From an uncultured Eubacteriales bacterium (lineage in GTDB: Bacteria > Bacillota > Clostridia > Oscillospirales > Acutalibacteraceae): a stretch of 55,437 nucleotides of DNA. The stretch is from contig CAKSQT010000005.1 of NCBI GenBank assembly GCA_934486755.1, positions 1-55,437 of the forward strand, read 5' to 3'. Positions within the stretch are counted from its first letter, which is position 1; every line of letters begins with the position of its first letter. Of this stretch, positions 16,170 to 24,828 are shown in pieces. The notes below the pieces were generated by a model, which ran no database searches, was not told the origin of the DNA, and was given only the letters and a program-made list of their open reading frames with translations. The position numbers and the translations under genes were made by a program.

Positions 16170-16610
16170 ATGAAAATGCATGAATTATCTCCGGCTTTCG
16201 GCTCCACTAAGGAGGCAAAGCGCATAGGCAGAGGTCATGGTTCCGGCAACGGTAAAACAGCCGGAAAGGGTCACAAGGGTCAGAAGGCTCGTGCCGGTCA
16301 CGGTATGAGACCCGGATTTGAAGGCGGTCAGATGCCGCTTCAAAGACGTGTTCCTAAGCGTGGCTTTAACAATATATTTGCTGAGGAATGGGCAGCTATT
16401 AACGTTTCCGCTCTTGAAGTGTTCGAGGATGGCGCCGTTGTAGACGCAGCTGCTCTTACCGAAAAGGGAATAATCAAGAAGGCAAACCTTCCGATTAAGG
16501 TTCTGGGTAACGGAAAGATTACAAAGAAACTCACCGTTAAGCTCAACGCCTTCTCTGCATCTGCCGCTGAAAAAATCAATTCAGCAGGCGGAAAGGCTGA
16601 GGTGATCTGA
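16170..16610 (+). CDS. rplO: 50S ribosomal protein L15
   Basis: 146 residues from the ATG at 16170; a GTG three codons upstream falls inside the ribosome-binding site. MKMHELSPAFGS, the glycine- and lysine-rich GRGHGSGNGKTAGKGHKGQK and PKRGFNNIF are typical of L15, a late 50S assembly protein. The stop overlaps the secY start (TGATG). Confidence 0.97.
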   Translation: MKMHELSPAFGSTKEAKRIGRGHGSGNGKTAGKGHKGQKARAGHGMRPGFEGGQMPLQRRVPKRGFNNIFAEEWAAINVSALEVFEDGAVVDAAALTEKGIIKKANLPIKVLGNGKITKKLTVKLNAFSASAAEKINSAGGKAEVI

Positions 16611-17887
16611 TGTTAGAAACATTAAGAAATGCCTGGAAGGTCAAGGAGCTTCGCAATAAAATACTCTTTACGGTATTTATTGTCCTTATCTTCCGTATCG
16701 GCTCGGTAATTCCGGTACCGTATATCGACGTTGCCGCTTTAAAGTCGGCTAACGATTCGGGCGCTACCAACGAATTTTTCAGTTACCTTTCGATACTCAC
16801 CGGAGGCGGTTTGGAGTACGGCGCGATCTTCGCTATGTCGGTTACCCCGTACATCAACTCCTCAATTATAATCCAGCTTCTCTGTGTAGCTATCCCAGCT
16901 CTTGAACGTCTTGCGAAAGAGGGCGAGGAGGGTCAGAAAAAGCTGGCGCAGATTACACGTTATGCAACGGTAATCCTTGCTCTTATTCAGGGAACCGCAT
17001 ACTTTATCTATTTAAAGAGAAGCAATTACCTGAGCGTTTCGGGCGGTGTGGTCGTTTTCGCGGCATTCGTTATAGTGCTTGCGTTTACCGCGGGTTCGGC
17101 TCTTGTAATGTGGCTCGGTGAACAGATAGACGTTAAGGGTATCGGCAACGGTATTTCGATACTTCTTTTCGCAGGTATCATTTCGCGCGGTCCGCAGGCT
17201 CTCAATACCCTCGTTTCCTATTGGAAGCTCGGTAAGCAGGCGGCTGTTATCGGAATAGTGCTTCTGTTCTTGGTGGTTATCGGATTTATAGTCTGGATGA
17301 CCGCGGCGGAGCGCAGAGTTCCCGTTCAGTACGCGAAACGCGTTGTCGGTAATAAGATGTACGGCGGACAGAACACGCATATCCCGATCAAGGTTAATAT
17401 GTCGGGCGTTATGCCGATAATCTTCGCTTCAAGTATTCTTATGCTGCCGACTATGGCGCTTTCGATTATGAAAAATCAGCAAAGCGTTTGGTATAAAGTC
17501 TTCTCGCTGTTCAGCGTAAGAGGAATTTTCTACGCAGTTATCTATTTCATCTTGATAATCGCTTTTGCATATTTCTATGCAACTATCCAATTCAATCCTG
17601 TTGAAATGGCAAACAATCTGCGTAAAAACGGCGGCGCTATACCTGGTATACGTCCGGGCAAGCCGACCACAGACTTTATTTCCAAAATACTTTCAAGAAT
17701 AACGCTTTTGGGCGCACTGTTCCTCAGCGTTATTGCGATACTGCCTATCGTTATCGGCTCTGTCGGCGGAATTAATATTTCGCTCGGCGGTACTTCGGTA
17801 CTGATTATGGTCGGTGTTGCACTTGATACCGTTCGTAATCTTGAATCTCAGATGATGATGCGTCATTATAAGGGATTTCTTGATTAA
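16610..17887 (+). CDS. secY: Preprotein translocase subunit SecY
   Basis: 425 residues with about ten membrane helices. It is the pore of the SecYEG channel for secretory and membrane proteins. Typical segments include FRIGSVIPVPYID in the first helix, VTPYINSSIIIQLL in the plug/helix 2b region, and GQNTHIPIKVNMSGVMPIIF. It overlaps rplO by one base, as in most bacteria, linking export capacity to ribosome supply. Confidence 0.97.
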   Translation: MLETLRNAWKVKELRNKILFTVFIVLIFRIGSVIPVPYIDVAALKSANDSGATNEFFSYLSILTGGGLEYGAIFAMSVTPYINSSIIIQLLCVAIPALERLAKEGEEGQKKLAQITRYATVILALIQGTAYFIYLKRSNYLSVSGGVVVFAAFVIVLAFTAGSALVMWLGEQIDVKGIGNGISILLFAGIISRGPQALNTLVSYWKLGKQAAVIGIVLLFLVVIGFIVWMTAAERRVPVQYAKRVVGNKMYGGQNTHIPIKVNMSGVMPIIFASSILMLPTMALSIMKNQQSVWYKVFSLFSVRGIFYAVIYFILIIAFAYFYATIQFNPVEMANNLRKNGGAIPGIRPGKPTTDFISKILSRITLLGALFLSVIAILPIVIGSVGGINISLGGTSVLIMVGVALDTVRNLESQMMMRHYKGFLD

Positions 17888-17904
17888 TTAAAAAGGAGTA
17901 TACT

Positions 17905-18537
17905 ATGAAGCTCATACTTTTAGGAGCCCCGGGTGCGGGAAAAGGCACCCAGGCAGAGATAATCTCTGAAAAATATCATATTCCTACCATTTCGACCGGC
18001 AACATTATCCGTGCTGCACTTAAAAACGGTACTGAAATGGGTTTAAAGGCTAAATCTTACATTGACGCAGGCAATTTGGTTCCCGACGATGTCGTTATCG
18101 GCATCATCAAGGAACGCCTTGCCGAGGACGATTGCAAGAACGGCTTCATTCTCGACGGATTTCCGAGAACTATTCCGCAGGCAGAAGCGCTCGAAAAAAT
18201 GGGCTGCGATATTGACGCCGCACTTTCTATCGAGGTTGCGGACGAGGAGATCGTTAAGCGTATGTCGGGCAGACGCGTTTGCGGACAGTGCGGCGCAAGC
18301 TACCACACCGAGTTCAAGAAACCCGAAAAAGAGGGAGTTTGCAATCTTTGTAACGGCGAGCTCGTAATCCGCAAGGATGACGAACCCGAAACCGTTATGA
18401 ACCGTCTTAGCGTTTATCACGAACAGACCGAGCCGCTCAAAGATTTTTATAAGTCCAAGGGCAAGCTGCTCACTGTTGAGGGTCAGGATAAGGTTGAGGA
18501 TACAACCGCTCTTGTCCTCAAAGCATTGGAGATTTAG
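17905..18537 (+). CDS. adk: Adenylate kinase
   Basis: 210 residues. It interconverts ATP + AMP and 2 ADP in the cytosol. The P-loop GAPGAGKGTQ (7-16), DGFPRT in the AMP-binding region and RRVCGQCGASYH are present. The LID carries four cysteines (CGQC and CNLC), so this is a zinc-binding Gram-positive type. It sits 17 bases after secY. Confidence 0.96.
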   Translation: MKLILLGAPGAGKGTQAEIISEKYHIPTISTGNIIRAALKNGTEMGLKAKSYIDAGNLVPDDVVIGIIKERLAEDDCKNGFILDGFPRTIPQAEALEKMGCDIDAALSIEVADEEIVKRMSGRRVCGQCGASYHTEFKKPEKEGVCNLCNGELVIRKDDEPETVMNRLSVYHEQTEPLKDFYKSKGKLLTVEGQDKVEDTTALVLKALEI

Positions 18538-18540
18538 CGT

Positions 18541-19290
18541 ATGATAGTGCTTAAAACGGGACGCGAGCTTAAAATTATGAAAGAGGCTTGCAGAATCTCG
18601 GCGGGAGCATTACAAATTGTAGGTAAGGCAGTAGAGCCTGGGGTCACAACCGCGGAGCTCGATAGGTTAGCCGAGGAGTATATAAGAAGTCAGGGCGGCG
18701 AGCCCAACTTCAAAAACTACGAAGGCTATCCCGCAACTGCCTGTATATCTGTAAACAACGAGGTTATTCACGGCATACCCACTTCAAAGCGCAAGCTGAA
18801 AGCCGGAGATATTGTCAGCGTCGATCTCGGCGCCAAGTTCGACGGTTATCACGGCGATAATGCTGCCACATTTGCCTGCGGAGATGTATCCGACGAGGCA
18901 AAGCGGCTGATGGACACGACGAGGGAAAGCCTTTACGAAGGCATTAAAGCGGCGTGTGCAGGCAACAGGATCGGCGATATAGGCAGCGCTGTGCAGAGGT
19001 ATGTTGAAGCAAGAGGGTATTCGGTTGTAAGACAGTTTGTCGGACACGGCGTGGGTACCCACCTGCACGAAGCCCCTGAGGTTCCGAATTTCGGCACCCC
19101 TGGCAGGGGAATCCGCCTTTTACCTGGTATGACAATAGCCATAGAACCTATGGTCAACGTCGGAAAGCCCGACGTTAAGGTGATGCCAGACGGCTGGACT
19201 GTTTTGACAAGGGACGGTTCTCTGTCCGCCCATTTTGAACATACTATCGCCGTAACGAGCGACGGACCGCAGATAATGACTCTTGTTTGA
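18541..19290 (+). CDS. map: Methionine aminopeptidase, type I
   Basis: 249 residues. It removes the initiator Met from nascent proteins. Metal ligands are recognisable: Asp in VDLGAKFDGYHGDNAATF (two), His in GHGVGTHLHE, Glu in AIEPMV and a final Glu in HFEHTIAV. The substrate-side His lies in EVIHGIPT. It starts 3 bases after adk. Confidence 0.96.
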   Translation: MIVLKTGRELKIMKEACRISAGALQIVGKAVEPGVTTAELDRLAEEYIRSQGGEPNFKNYEGYPATACISVNNEVIHGIPTSKRKLKAGDIVSVDLGAKFDGYHGDNAATFACGDVSDEAKRLMDTTRESLYEGIKAACAGNRIGDIGSAVQRYVEARGYSVVRQFVGHGVGTHLHEAPEVPNFGTPGRGIRLLPGMTIAIEPMVNVGKPDVKVMPDGWTVLTRDGSLSAHFEHTIAVTSDGPQIMTLV

Positions 19291-19298
19291 GGTGCATT

Positions 19299-19553
19299 AT
19301 GAAAGGTCAAATAGTTTGTTCCAAAGCGGGACGCGACAAGGGACGGTTTATGGTTGCGGTCTTTGAAGAAAACGGCTCGGTTTTCGTCTGTGACGGAAAA
19401 GAACGTCCGCTTCAACGGCCGAAACGCAAAAACGTAAAGCATATTGCTTTTACAAGCACCGTACTTCCCGAAAACAGTTACAAAACCAACAAATCACTTA
19501 AAAAAGCGCTCGCGGATTATCGGGAACGCGGTGAAATAAAGGAGGAAGCATAA
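19299..19553 (+). CDS. KOW domain RNA-binding protein (L14e-like)
   Basis: 84 residues from the ATG at 19299, preceded by gaggtg. The N-terminus KGQIVCSKAGRDKGRFMV is a KOW motif like that of the archaeal/eukaryotic L14e/L27e group; the rest (RPLQRPKRKNVKHI) is basic. Such a gene lies between map and infA in many Clostridia, so a ribosome or RNA-binding role is likely, but no function is established. It overlaps the infA start by one base. Confidence 0.8.
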   Translation: MKGQIVCSKAGRDKGRFMVAVFEENGSVFVCDGKERPLQRPKRKNVKHIAFTSTVLPENSYKTNKSLKKALADYRERGEIKEEA

Positions 19554-19771
19554 TGTCGAAAGAGGATATGATAGAGCTTGAAGGCGTCGTTGTTGAGGCT
19601 ATGCCTAACGCAATGTTCAAGGTAGAAATTCAAGGAGGACATATCATTCTTGCCCATATTTCAGGCAAACTTCGTATGAACTTCATACGCATATTGCCGG
19701 GAGATAAGGTAACGGTTGAAATGTCGCCGTATGATCTGTCAAAGGGACGCATAACCTGGCGTTCCAAATAA
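19553..19771 (+). CDS. infA: Translation initiation factor IF-1
   Basis: 72 residues, the usual length. MSKEDMIELEGVVVEAMPN, ISGKLRMNFIRILPGDKV and the SPYDLSKGRITWR end are diagnostic of the OB-fold IF-1, which occupies the 30S A site during initiation. Confidence 0.97.
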   Translation: MSKEDMIELEGVVVEAMPNAMFKVEIQGGHIILAHISGKLRMNFIRILPGDKVTVEMSPYDLSKGRITWRSK

Positions 19772-19802
19772 ACGGTCAAAATTATAAGGAGGTAAAATCC
19801 AA

Positions 19803-19916
19803 ATGAAAGTCAGACCTTCTGTTAAAAAGATTTGCGAAAAATGCAAAATCATTAAGCGCAAGGGTAAAGTCATGGTTATCTGTGAAAATCCCAAGCACAA
19901 ACAGCGTCAGGGTTGA
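19803..19916 (+). CDS. rpmJ: 50S ribosomal protein L36 (C+ form)
   Basis: A 37-residue gene. It encodes MKVRPSVKKICEKCKIIKRK and ends CENPKHKQRQG. The zinc ligands are Cys11, Cys14, Cys27 and His32. An aaggaggt site precedes the ATG. Position between infA and rpsM is conserved. Confidence 0.97.
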   Translation: MKVRPSVKKICEKCKIIKRKGKVMVICENPKHKQRQG

Positions 19917-19951
19917 TTGCGCTGAGAAAAAATATGGAGGTGCTTTGATAA

Positions 19952-20320
19952 ATGGCACGTATTGCTGGTGTTGACCTTCCGAACGAGAAGCGTGTTGAAA
20001 TAGGACTCACTTATATATTCGGTATCGGTCTTACAACATCTAAAAAAATCCTTGCTGATACGGGCATCAATCCCGATACCAGAGTCAAGGACTTAACCGA
20101 AGATGATATTTCAAAGCTGCGTGAGTACATCGACCACAACCTTCAAGTAGAGGGTGACCGTCGCCGCACGATCGCATTTGATATCAAAAGACTTATTGAA
20201 ATCGGAAGCTATCGCGGTCTGCGCCATCGTAAGGGTCTGCCCGTAAGGGGTCAGCGCTCAAAGACGAACGCACGTACACGCAAGGGTCCGAAGAAGACCA
20301 TAGCTAACAAGAAGAAATAA
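19952..20320 (+). CDS. rpsM: 30S ribosomal protein S13
   Basis: 122 residues. MARIAGVDLPNEKRVEIGLT, then YRGLRHRKGLPVRGQRSKTN and the basic tail TRKGPKK. S13 forms bridges B1a/B1b from the 30S head. A ggaggtg site precedes it. Confidence 0.97.
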   Translation: MARIAGVDLPNEKRVEIGLTYIFGIGLTTSKKILADTGINPDTRVKDLTEDDISKLREYIDHNLQVEGDRRRTIAFDIKRLIEIGSYRGLRHRKGLPVRGQRSKTNARTRKGPKKTIANKKK

Positions 20321-20336
20321 GTAGGAGGAAGATAAT

Positions 20337-20738
20337 ATGGCTGCTGCAAAAGGCAAGACGACGGCTACACGCCGCCGCCGTGAGAAAAAGAATATTGAAC
20401 GTGGTGCCGCTCATATCCAGTCGACCTTCAACAATACCATCGTTACCATCACCGATACACAGGGAAACGCTCTTTCTTGGGCTTCCGCAGGTGAATTAGG
20501 TTTCAGAGGTTCCAGAAAATCTACTCCGTTTGCTGCTCAGAGTGCTGCGGAAACCGCTGCAAAAGCCGCTATGGAGCACGGTCTTAAAACTGTTGAAGTA
20601 TATGTTAAGGGTCCGGGTGCAGGACGTGAAGCTGCCATTCGCGCGCTTCAATCCGCAGGTTTAGAGGTAAGCCTTATAAAGGACGTTACCCCGATTCCGC
20701 ACAACGGTTGCCGTCCTCCCAAGAGAAGACGCGTATAA
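20337..20738 (+). CDS. rpsK: 30S ribosomal protein S11
   Basis: 133 residues. AHIQSTFNNTIVTITDTQGN, SWASAGELGFRGSRKSTPFA and the PHNGCRPPKRRRV end identify S11, which lines the mRNA exit path on the platform. It lies 16 bases after rpsM. Confidence 0.97.
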   Translation: MAAAKGKTTATRRRREKKNIERGAAHIQSTFNNTIVTITDTQGNALSWASAGELGFRGSRKSTPFAAQSAAETAAKAAMEHGLKTVEVYVKGPGAGREAAIRALQSAGLEVSLIKDVTPIPHNGCRPPKRRRV

Positions 20739-20790
20739 TCGTTCAATAGAAATCACTGTTTTACAGTTAAAAAATTTGGAGGTGTAATAG

Positions 20791-21417
20791 ATGGCAAGAT
20801 ATACCGGTGCAGTTTGCAGACTCTGCCGCCGCGAGGGTCAGAAGTTGTTCCTTAAAGGCGAGCGCTGCTATTCTGAAAAATGCTCCGTAGGTCTCAGGGG
20901 TTATGCTCCTGGTCAGCACGGACAGGGTAGAAAGAAGTCATCTGAATACGGAATGCAGCTTCGCGCTAAGCAGACTGCAAGACGTTTCTATGGTGTTCAG
21001 GAAAATCAGTTCCATCATTATTTTGAGGTTGCCGAGAGAAAACAGGGCGTTACAGGCGATAACCTGTTAAGAATTCTCGAAAGCCGTCTTGATAACGTTG
21101 TTTACAGATCGGGCTTTGCTTCTTCAAGAGCAGAAGCAAGACAGCTTGTAGGTCACGGACATTTTGAGGTAAACGGTAAGCGTGTTGACATCGCTTCCTA
21201 TCTCTTAAAGGCTGGCGACGTAATAACGATCTGCGAAAAGAGCCGTTCAAGCGAGAAGATCAAAGCGGTTGTTGAAGCTAACAGCGCTAAACCCGTTCCG
21301 CAGTGGATCGACGTTGACCGCGACAAGCTCTCGGCTAAGGTGATCAATCTCCCGAACAGAGATCAGATAGAGGCTCCTGTTGACGAGCAGCTCATCGTTG
21401 AGTTCTATTCTAAGTAA
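20791..21417 (+). CDS. rpsD: 30S ribosomal protein S4 (C+ form)
   Basis: 208 residues. Four N-terminal cysteines (CRLC, then two more within GERCYSEKC) make this the zinc-binding form. LRGYAPGQHGQGRKKSSEYG and the S4 RNA-binding domain (ESRLDNVVYRSGFASSRAEA) follow. S4 nucleates 30S assembly and in many bacteria regulates its own operon. Confidence 0.97.
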   Translation: MARYTGAVCRLCRREGQKLFLKGERCYSEKCSVGLRGYAPGQHGQGRKKSSEYGMQLRAKQTARRFYGVQENQFHHYFEVAERKQGVTGDNLLRILESRLDNVVYRSGFASSRAEARQLVGHGHFEVNGKRVDIASYLLKAGDVITICEKSRSSEKIKAVVEANSAKPVPQWIDVDRDKLSAKVINLPNRDQIEAPVDEQLIVEFYSK

Positions 21418-21495
21418 TAATTAGAATTATCACGGCGCTCCCCGTACCGAGCGCGGTGCATCTAAATTTACGGTGCGGAGAAACGGAGCTTTTAA

Positions 21496-22446
21496 ATGAT
21501 AGAAATTGAAAAGCCCAGAATAGAAACCGTTGAAATGACCCCTAACGGCACATACGGCAAATTCGTTATGGAACCGCTTGAAAGAGGATACGCAACCACT
21601 CTCGGCAACAGTATGAGACGTGTTTTGCTCTCCATTCTTCCCGGTGTTGCCGTTACTTCGGTTAAGATTGACGGCGTTGTGCATGAGTTTTCCACAATCC
21701 CAGGCGTTAAGGAAGACGTAACAGAGATTATCCTTAACATAAAGGGACTTATCGCGAAACTTCACGCAGATACCGCCAAGAAGATTTATATCGAAGCCGA
21801 GGGACCGGGCGAGGTTACCGCAGCTTCTATAAAAGCTGATTCAGAGGTTGAAATTCTTAACCCCGAAATGCATATTGCCACTCTTGAAGCGGGCGCCAAA
21901 TTCAGTATGGAAATGACGCTTGATAAGGGCAGGGGCTATGTTTCGGCTGAACAGAACAAGTCTGCACAGAGCATTATCGGTGTAATACCCGTAGACTCTA
22001 TTTATACGCCTGTTCTCAAAGCAAACTTCGCGGTTGACAATACCCGTGTCGGCAACGTTACCGATAAGGGCAAGCTGACCTTAGAGGTTTGGACAGACGG
22101 TTCTATCAGAGCCAACGAAGCCGTTTCAATGTCGGCTAAGATCCTCATTGAGCATTTTGAGCTGTTCCTCGACCTTACAGAGGGCGCGTGCGAAGGTGCA
22201 AGCATAATGGCGGAAAAGGACGACAGCGAAAAGGAAAAGGTTCTCGATCTTACTATCGACGAACTCGACTTGTCTGTACGCAGCTTTAACTGCTTAAAGC
22301 GTGCGGGCATCAACACGGTTGAAGATCTTATCAACAAATCCGAGGAGGATATGATGAAGGTAAGAAACCTCGGCCGTAAGTCACTTGAAGAAGTTATCGC
22401 CAAGCTCAATTCGTTTGGCTTCAACCTCAAAAAGGACGACGAATAA
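21496..22446 (+). CDS. rpoA: DNA-directed RNA polymerase alpha subunit
   Basis: 316 residues. The N-terminal assembly domain (YGKFVMEPLERGYATTLGNS, LLSILPG) is joined by an acidic linker (DDSEKEKVLD) to the C-terminal domain (LDLSVRSFNCLKRAGINTVE, RNLGRKSLEEV). The latter contacts UP elements and activators. A weak ggag site lies before the ATG, and a 78-base gap precedes it. It is followed by rplQ in the classical alpha-operon order. Confidence 0.97.
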   Translation: MIEIEKPRIETVEMTPNGTYGKFVMEPLERGYATTLGNSMRRVLLSILPGVAVTSVKIDGVVHEFSTIPGVKEDVTEIILNIKGLIAKLHADTAKKIYIEAEGPGEVTAASIKADSEVEILNPEMHIATLEAGAKFSMEMTLDKGRGYVSAEQNKSAQSIIGVIPVDSIYTPVLKANFAVDNTRVGNVTDKGKLTLEVWTDGSIRANEAVSMSAKILIEHFELFLDLTEGACEGASIMAEKDDSEKEKVLDLTIDELDLSVRSFNCLKRAGINTVEDLINKSEEDMMKVRNLGRKSLEEVIAKLNSFGFNLKKDDE

Positions 22447-22473
22447 AATACTATCGGTAAGGAGTGAATATGA

Positions 22474-22815
22474 ATGCCAGGTACCCGTAAACTCGGAAGA
22501 ACCAGCGATCATAGAATTGCTATGCTCAGGGGTATGGTAACCTATCTGTTTGAAAACGGTAGGGTGGAAACAACCGAAACCCGTGCTAAGGAAGTAAGAT
22601 CAATGGCGGAGAAGTATATTACACTCGCTAAGGATAACAGCCTTCACAGCAAGCGTCAGGCTTTGGCGTTTATTACGAAGGAGGAGGTTGTAAACAAGCT
22701 TTACAACGAGATTGCCCCCAAGTATGCTGATGTAAACGGCGGATATTGCCGTATAACAAAGACAGGTCCCCGCAGAGGAGACGCTGCCGAGATGGCGATT
22801 ATCGAGTTAATCTGA
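22474..22815 (+). CDS. rplQ: 50S ribosomal protein L17
   Basis: 113 residues. RKLGRTSDHRIAMLRGMVT and RVETTETRAKEVR are diagnostic. L17 lies near the tunnel exit. It is the last gene of the superoperon. The ecf transporter and truA genes that often follow in Firmicutes are absent. Confidence 0.97.
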   Translation: MPGTRKLGRTSDHRIAMLRGMVTYLFENGRVETTETRAKEVRSMAEKYITLAKDNSLHSKRQALAFITKEEVVNKLYNEIAPKYADVNGGYCRITKTGPRRGDAAEMAIIELI

Positions 22816-22823
22816 TTCTCTGA

Positions 22824-22908
22824 TTTTAGCACTCACATTGTCCGTAGCGCAGTCGCCTATGCGACAGGGGGGAACGCCCCGCTTGCGCTGATGATGTGTG
22901 TGCTAAAA
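22824..22908. repeat. Branched palindromic element after rplQ
   Basis: An 85-base element closes on itself. The outer stem is 22824-22838/22894-22908 (15 bp, one mismatch), and an inner stem is 22846-22851/22884-22889. Two hairpins sit in the junction: 22852-22856/22861-22865 (gtcgc-ctat-gcgac) and 22867-22870/22877-22880. Two copies of ttcgcaatgcgta follow at 22911 and 22925. It lies between the rplQ stop and the terminator, so it should be transcribed as 3' UTR. Its function is unknown. Confidence 0.6.
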
Positions 22909-22950
22909 AATTCGCAATGCGTATTTCGCAATGCGTAACTTAATAAAAAA

Positions 22951-22986
22951 TCCAACGTTGTTTAACAACAGCGTTGGATTTTTTTA
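22951..22986 (+). terminator. Terminator of the ribosomal superoperon
   Basis: The stem tccaacg (22951-22957) pairs with cgttgga (22972-22978), with further pairing inside (ttgtt/aacaa), and is followed by a run of T from 22979. It ends the transcript that began near 6977. Confidence 0.85.
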
Positions 22987-23027
22987 TGCTTTTTTTACCG
23001 ATAAATGTAAAATATTGTCGAAATTGG

Positions 23028-23056
23028 TTGACATAATTTTTTCTTCACTATATAAT
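23028..23056 (+). promoter_or_regulatory. Consensus promoter of the dockerin/cohesin operon
   Basis: -35 TTGACA (23028-23033), exact 17-base spacer, -10 TATAAT (23051-23056): a perfect match to the housekeeping sigma consensus, 30 bases upstream of the start codon. Strong constitutive expression is expected. Confidence 0.85.
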
Positions 23057-23086
23057 TATTGTGAGTAGTTGTGTGGAGGCGAAAAA

Positions 23087-24814
23087 ATGAAGCTGTTTAG
23101 GAAGTTGTGCTGTTTGTTGCTTTGCGTTGCCGTATTTGCGGTGTCGCTGTCAAGCCTTTGTTTTAATGTCTTTGCCGCAACGGGAACGGGTGTTGTGGTC
23201 GGAATTGACGATAATTTGCGCGTAAGAGCGCAACCCAACACAACAAGCAATATAAATTTCAAGTTAAAAAACGGTGCTACCGTTGAGGTGCTTGGTGAGG
23301 TTGACGGCGCAGCAGTTAGTTCTTCATACGGCTCCAAATGGTATCATATAAGATATGACGGTAAGGAAGGGTATGTTTATAACCAATACCTAAGCGTGAC
23401 CTATTATAATCCCGACGCTTCCTTTGAACAGCAGTTGGCGCAGTTCCCCGAGAGTTACAGGGATAAACTTCGGGTTATACACGCAATGTATCCGAATTGG
23501 GTGTTTCAGGCAGACTCAGTATCCCGCTCTTTTTGGTCTATTGTGGATGAGGAATCCATAAACCAGCGTAAGCAGGTGGAAAAGAGCTTCGGGCAATCCT
23601 GGTGGTCTATGGATTTGGGCTCATACGATTGGAACACATCTGAATATATATTTTACGGAAATTGGACGGGCGCGGCAAAACAGGTCATAGCCTATTATAT
23701 GGACCCGAGAAATTTTCTTAATGTAAATGATATTTTTATGTTCCTAAAACAAGGCTATGAACGGAATATTGAAAACGAGGCGGGCGTGCGCCGCATAGTC
23801 TCGGGCACGTTTCTTAATACCGAAGCGTATATCGGAATAATTATGAGAGCCGCGGATCAGACGGGCGTAAGTCCCTATTTTATCGCCTCCACAATAATAC
23901 AGGAGCAGGGTTCGGGCGGTACTTCTCCGCTAATTTCGGGAAATTACCCCGGGTACGAAGGATATTACAACTTCTTTAACGTCGGCGCGTCGGGAAGCAA
24001 CGTTGTTGTAAACGGTCTTACAAGGGCAAAAAACGAGGGTTGGAACTCACCCGAGGCCTCCATAATCGGAGGCGCGAAGTTCTACGCAGGAAATTATTTC
24101 GAGGCAGGACAGGACACATATTATTATAAGGATTTCGATGTGCATAGAAGACTTGGCTGGCTGCACCAGTACGCACAGTCCGTTTATGACGCCTGCACTA
24201 AGGGCAGGCTGATGAACAAAGGCAATGTGTATACCGAAAACGCCTCACAAACCCTTGTGTTTAGAATACCTGTTTTCCCTGATCTTTCTGACGAAGAGAT
24301 AGTTAAGCCTGCAAGCTGCGGCGCCGCAAATAACTATTTCTTTAAAAACATTGAGGTTTCGGGTCTTACTCCGACATTCAGTATGTATACATATAATTAT
24401 GACCTGCACATAAGCGGCAACACGCATATAAAGGTGACGTTGCCCGACGGGGCGACCCTTACGGGAACTACAACATATAACCTCCCTGCGGGAACAACGC
24501 GGATAGCACTCACGGTCACCGCCGAAACAAAATACTCAACAGAGTATTACATAAATGTTCAGTCGGATAATAATGCCACGGTTACGATTTCGACTGAGAA
24601 CGCGCCGACAGAAACCATAATGCGCGGCGACACCAACGGCGACGGCAAAATCACGGTTTCCGACCTTGCAAACGTTCAGATGCACCTAATAGGGGTCAGA
24701 ACACTTACGGGAAATAATTTACGCGGTGCGGACACTAATAATGACGGCAGAATCACAGTTTCCGATCTTGCAAATATTCAAATGCATCTGATCGGCGTTA
24801 AATCATTGTATTAA
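23087..24814 (+). CDS. Secreted SH3 - glucosaminidase - dockerin protein
   Basis: 575 residues. A signal peptide (about 1-31) is followed by a bacterial SH3 domain (about 33-103, LRVRAQPNTTSNINFKLKNG). A glucosaminidase-type hydrolase domain spans about 112-370; IIQEQGSGGTSPLISG holds the probable catalytic Glu and YEGYYNFFNVGASG is family-typical. An Ig/cadherin-like sandwich lies near 415-505. The C-terminus (512-575) is a type I dockerin: two calcium loops DTNGDGKITVSD and DTNNDGRITVSD, each followed by LAN-QMHLIGV. It likely cleaves peptidoglycan glycan strands at the cell surface. The start at 23087 follows tggaggcg and begins the signal peptide. The next gene encodes a cohesin, the natural partner of a dockerin. 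Confidence 0.88.
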   Translation: MKLFRKLCCLLLCVAVFAVSLSSLCFNVFAATGTGVVVGIDDNLRVRAQPNTTSNINFKLKNGATVEVLGEVDGAAVSSSYGSKWYHIRYDGKEGYVYNQYLSVTYYNPDASFEQQLAQFPESYRDKLRVIHAMYPNWVFQADSVSRSFWSIVDEESINQRKQVEKSFGQSWWSMDLGSYDWNTSEYIFYGNWTGAAKQVIAYYMDPRNFLNVNDIFMFLKQGYERNIENEAGVRRIVSGTFLNTEAYIGIIMRAADQTGVSPYFIASTIIQEQGSGGTSPLISGNYPGYEGYYNFFNVGASGSNVVVNGLTRAKNEGWNSPEASIIGGAKFYAGNYFEAGQDTYYYKDFDVHRRLGWLHQYAQSVYDACTKGRLMNKGNVYTENASQTLVFRIPVFPDLSDEEIVKPASCGAANNYFFKNIEVSGLTPTFSMYTYNYDLHISGNTHIKVTLPDGATLTGTTTYNLPAGTTRIALTVTAETKYSTEYYINVQSDNNATVTISTENAPTETIMRGDTNGDGKITVSDLANVQMHLIGVRTLTGNNLRGADTNNDGRITVSDLANIQMHLIGVKSLY

Positions 24815-24828
24815 GGGGAATGATAAGA

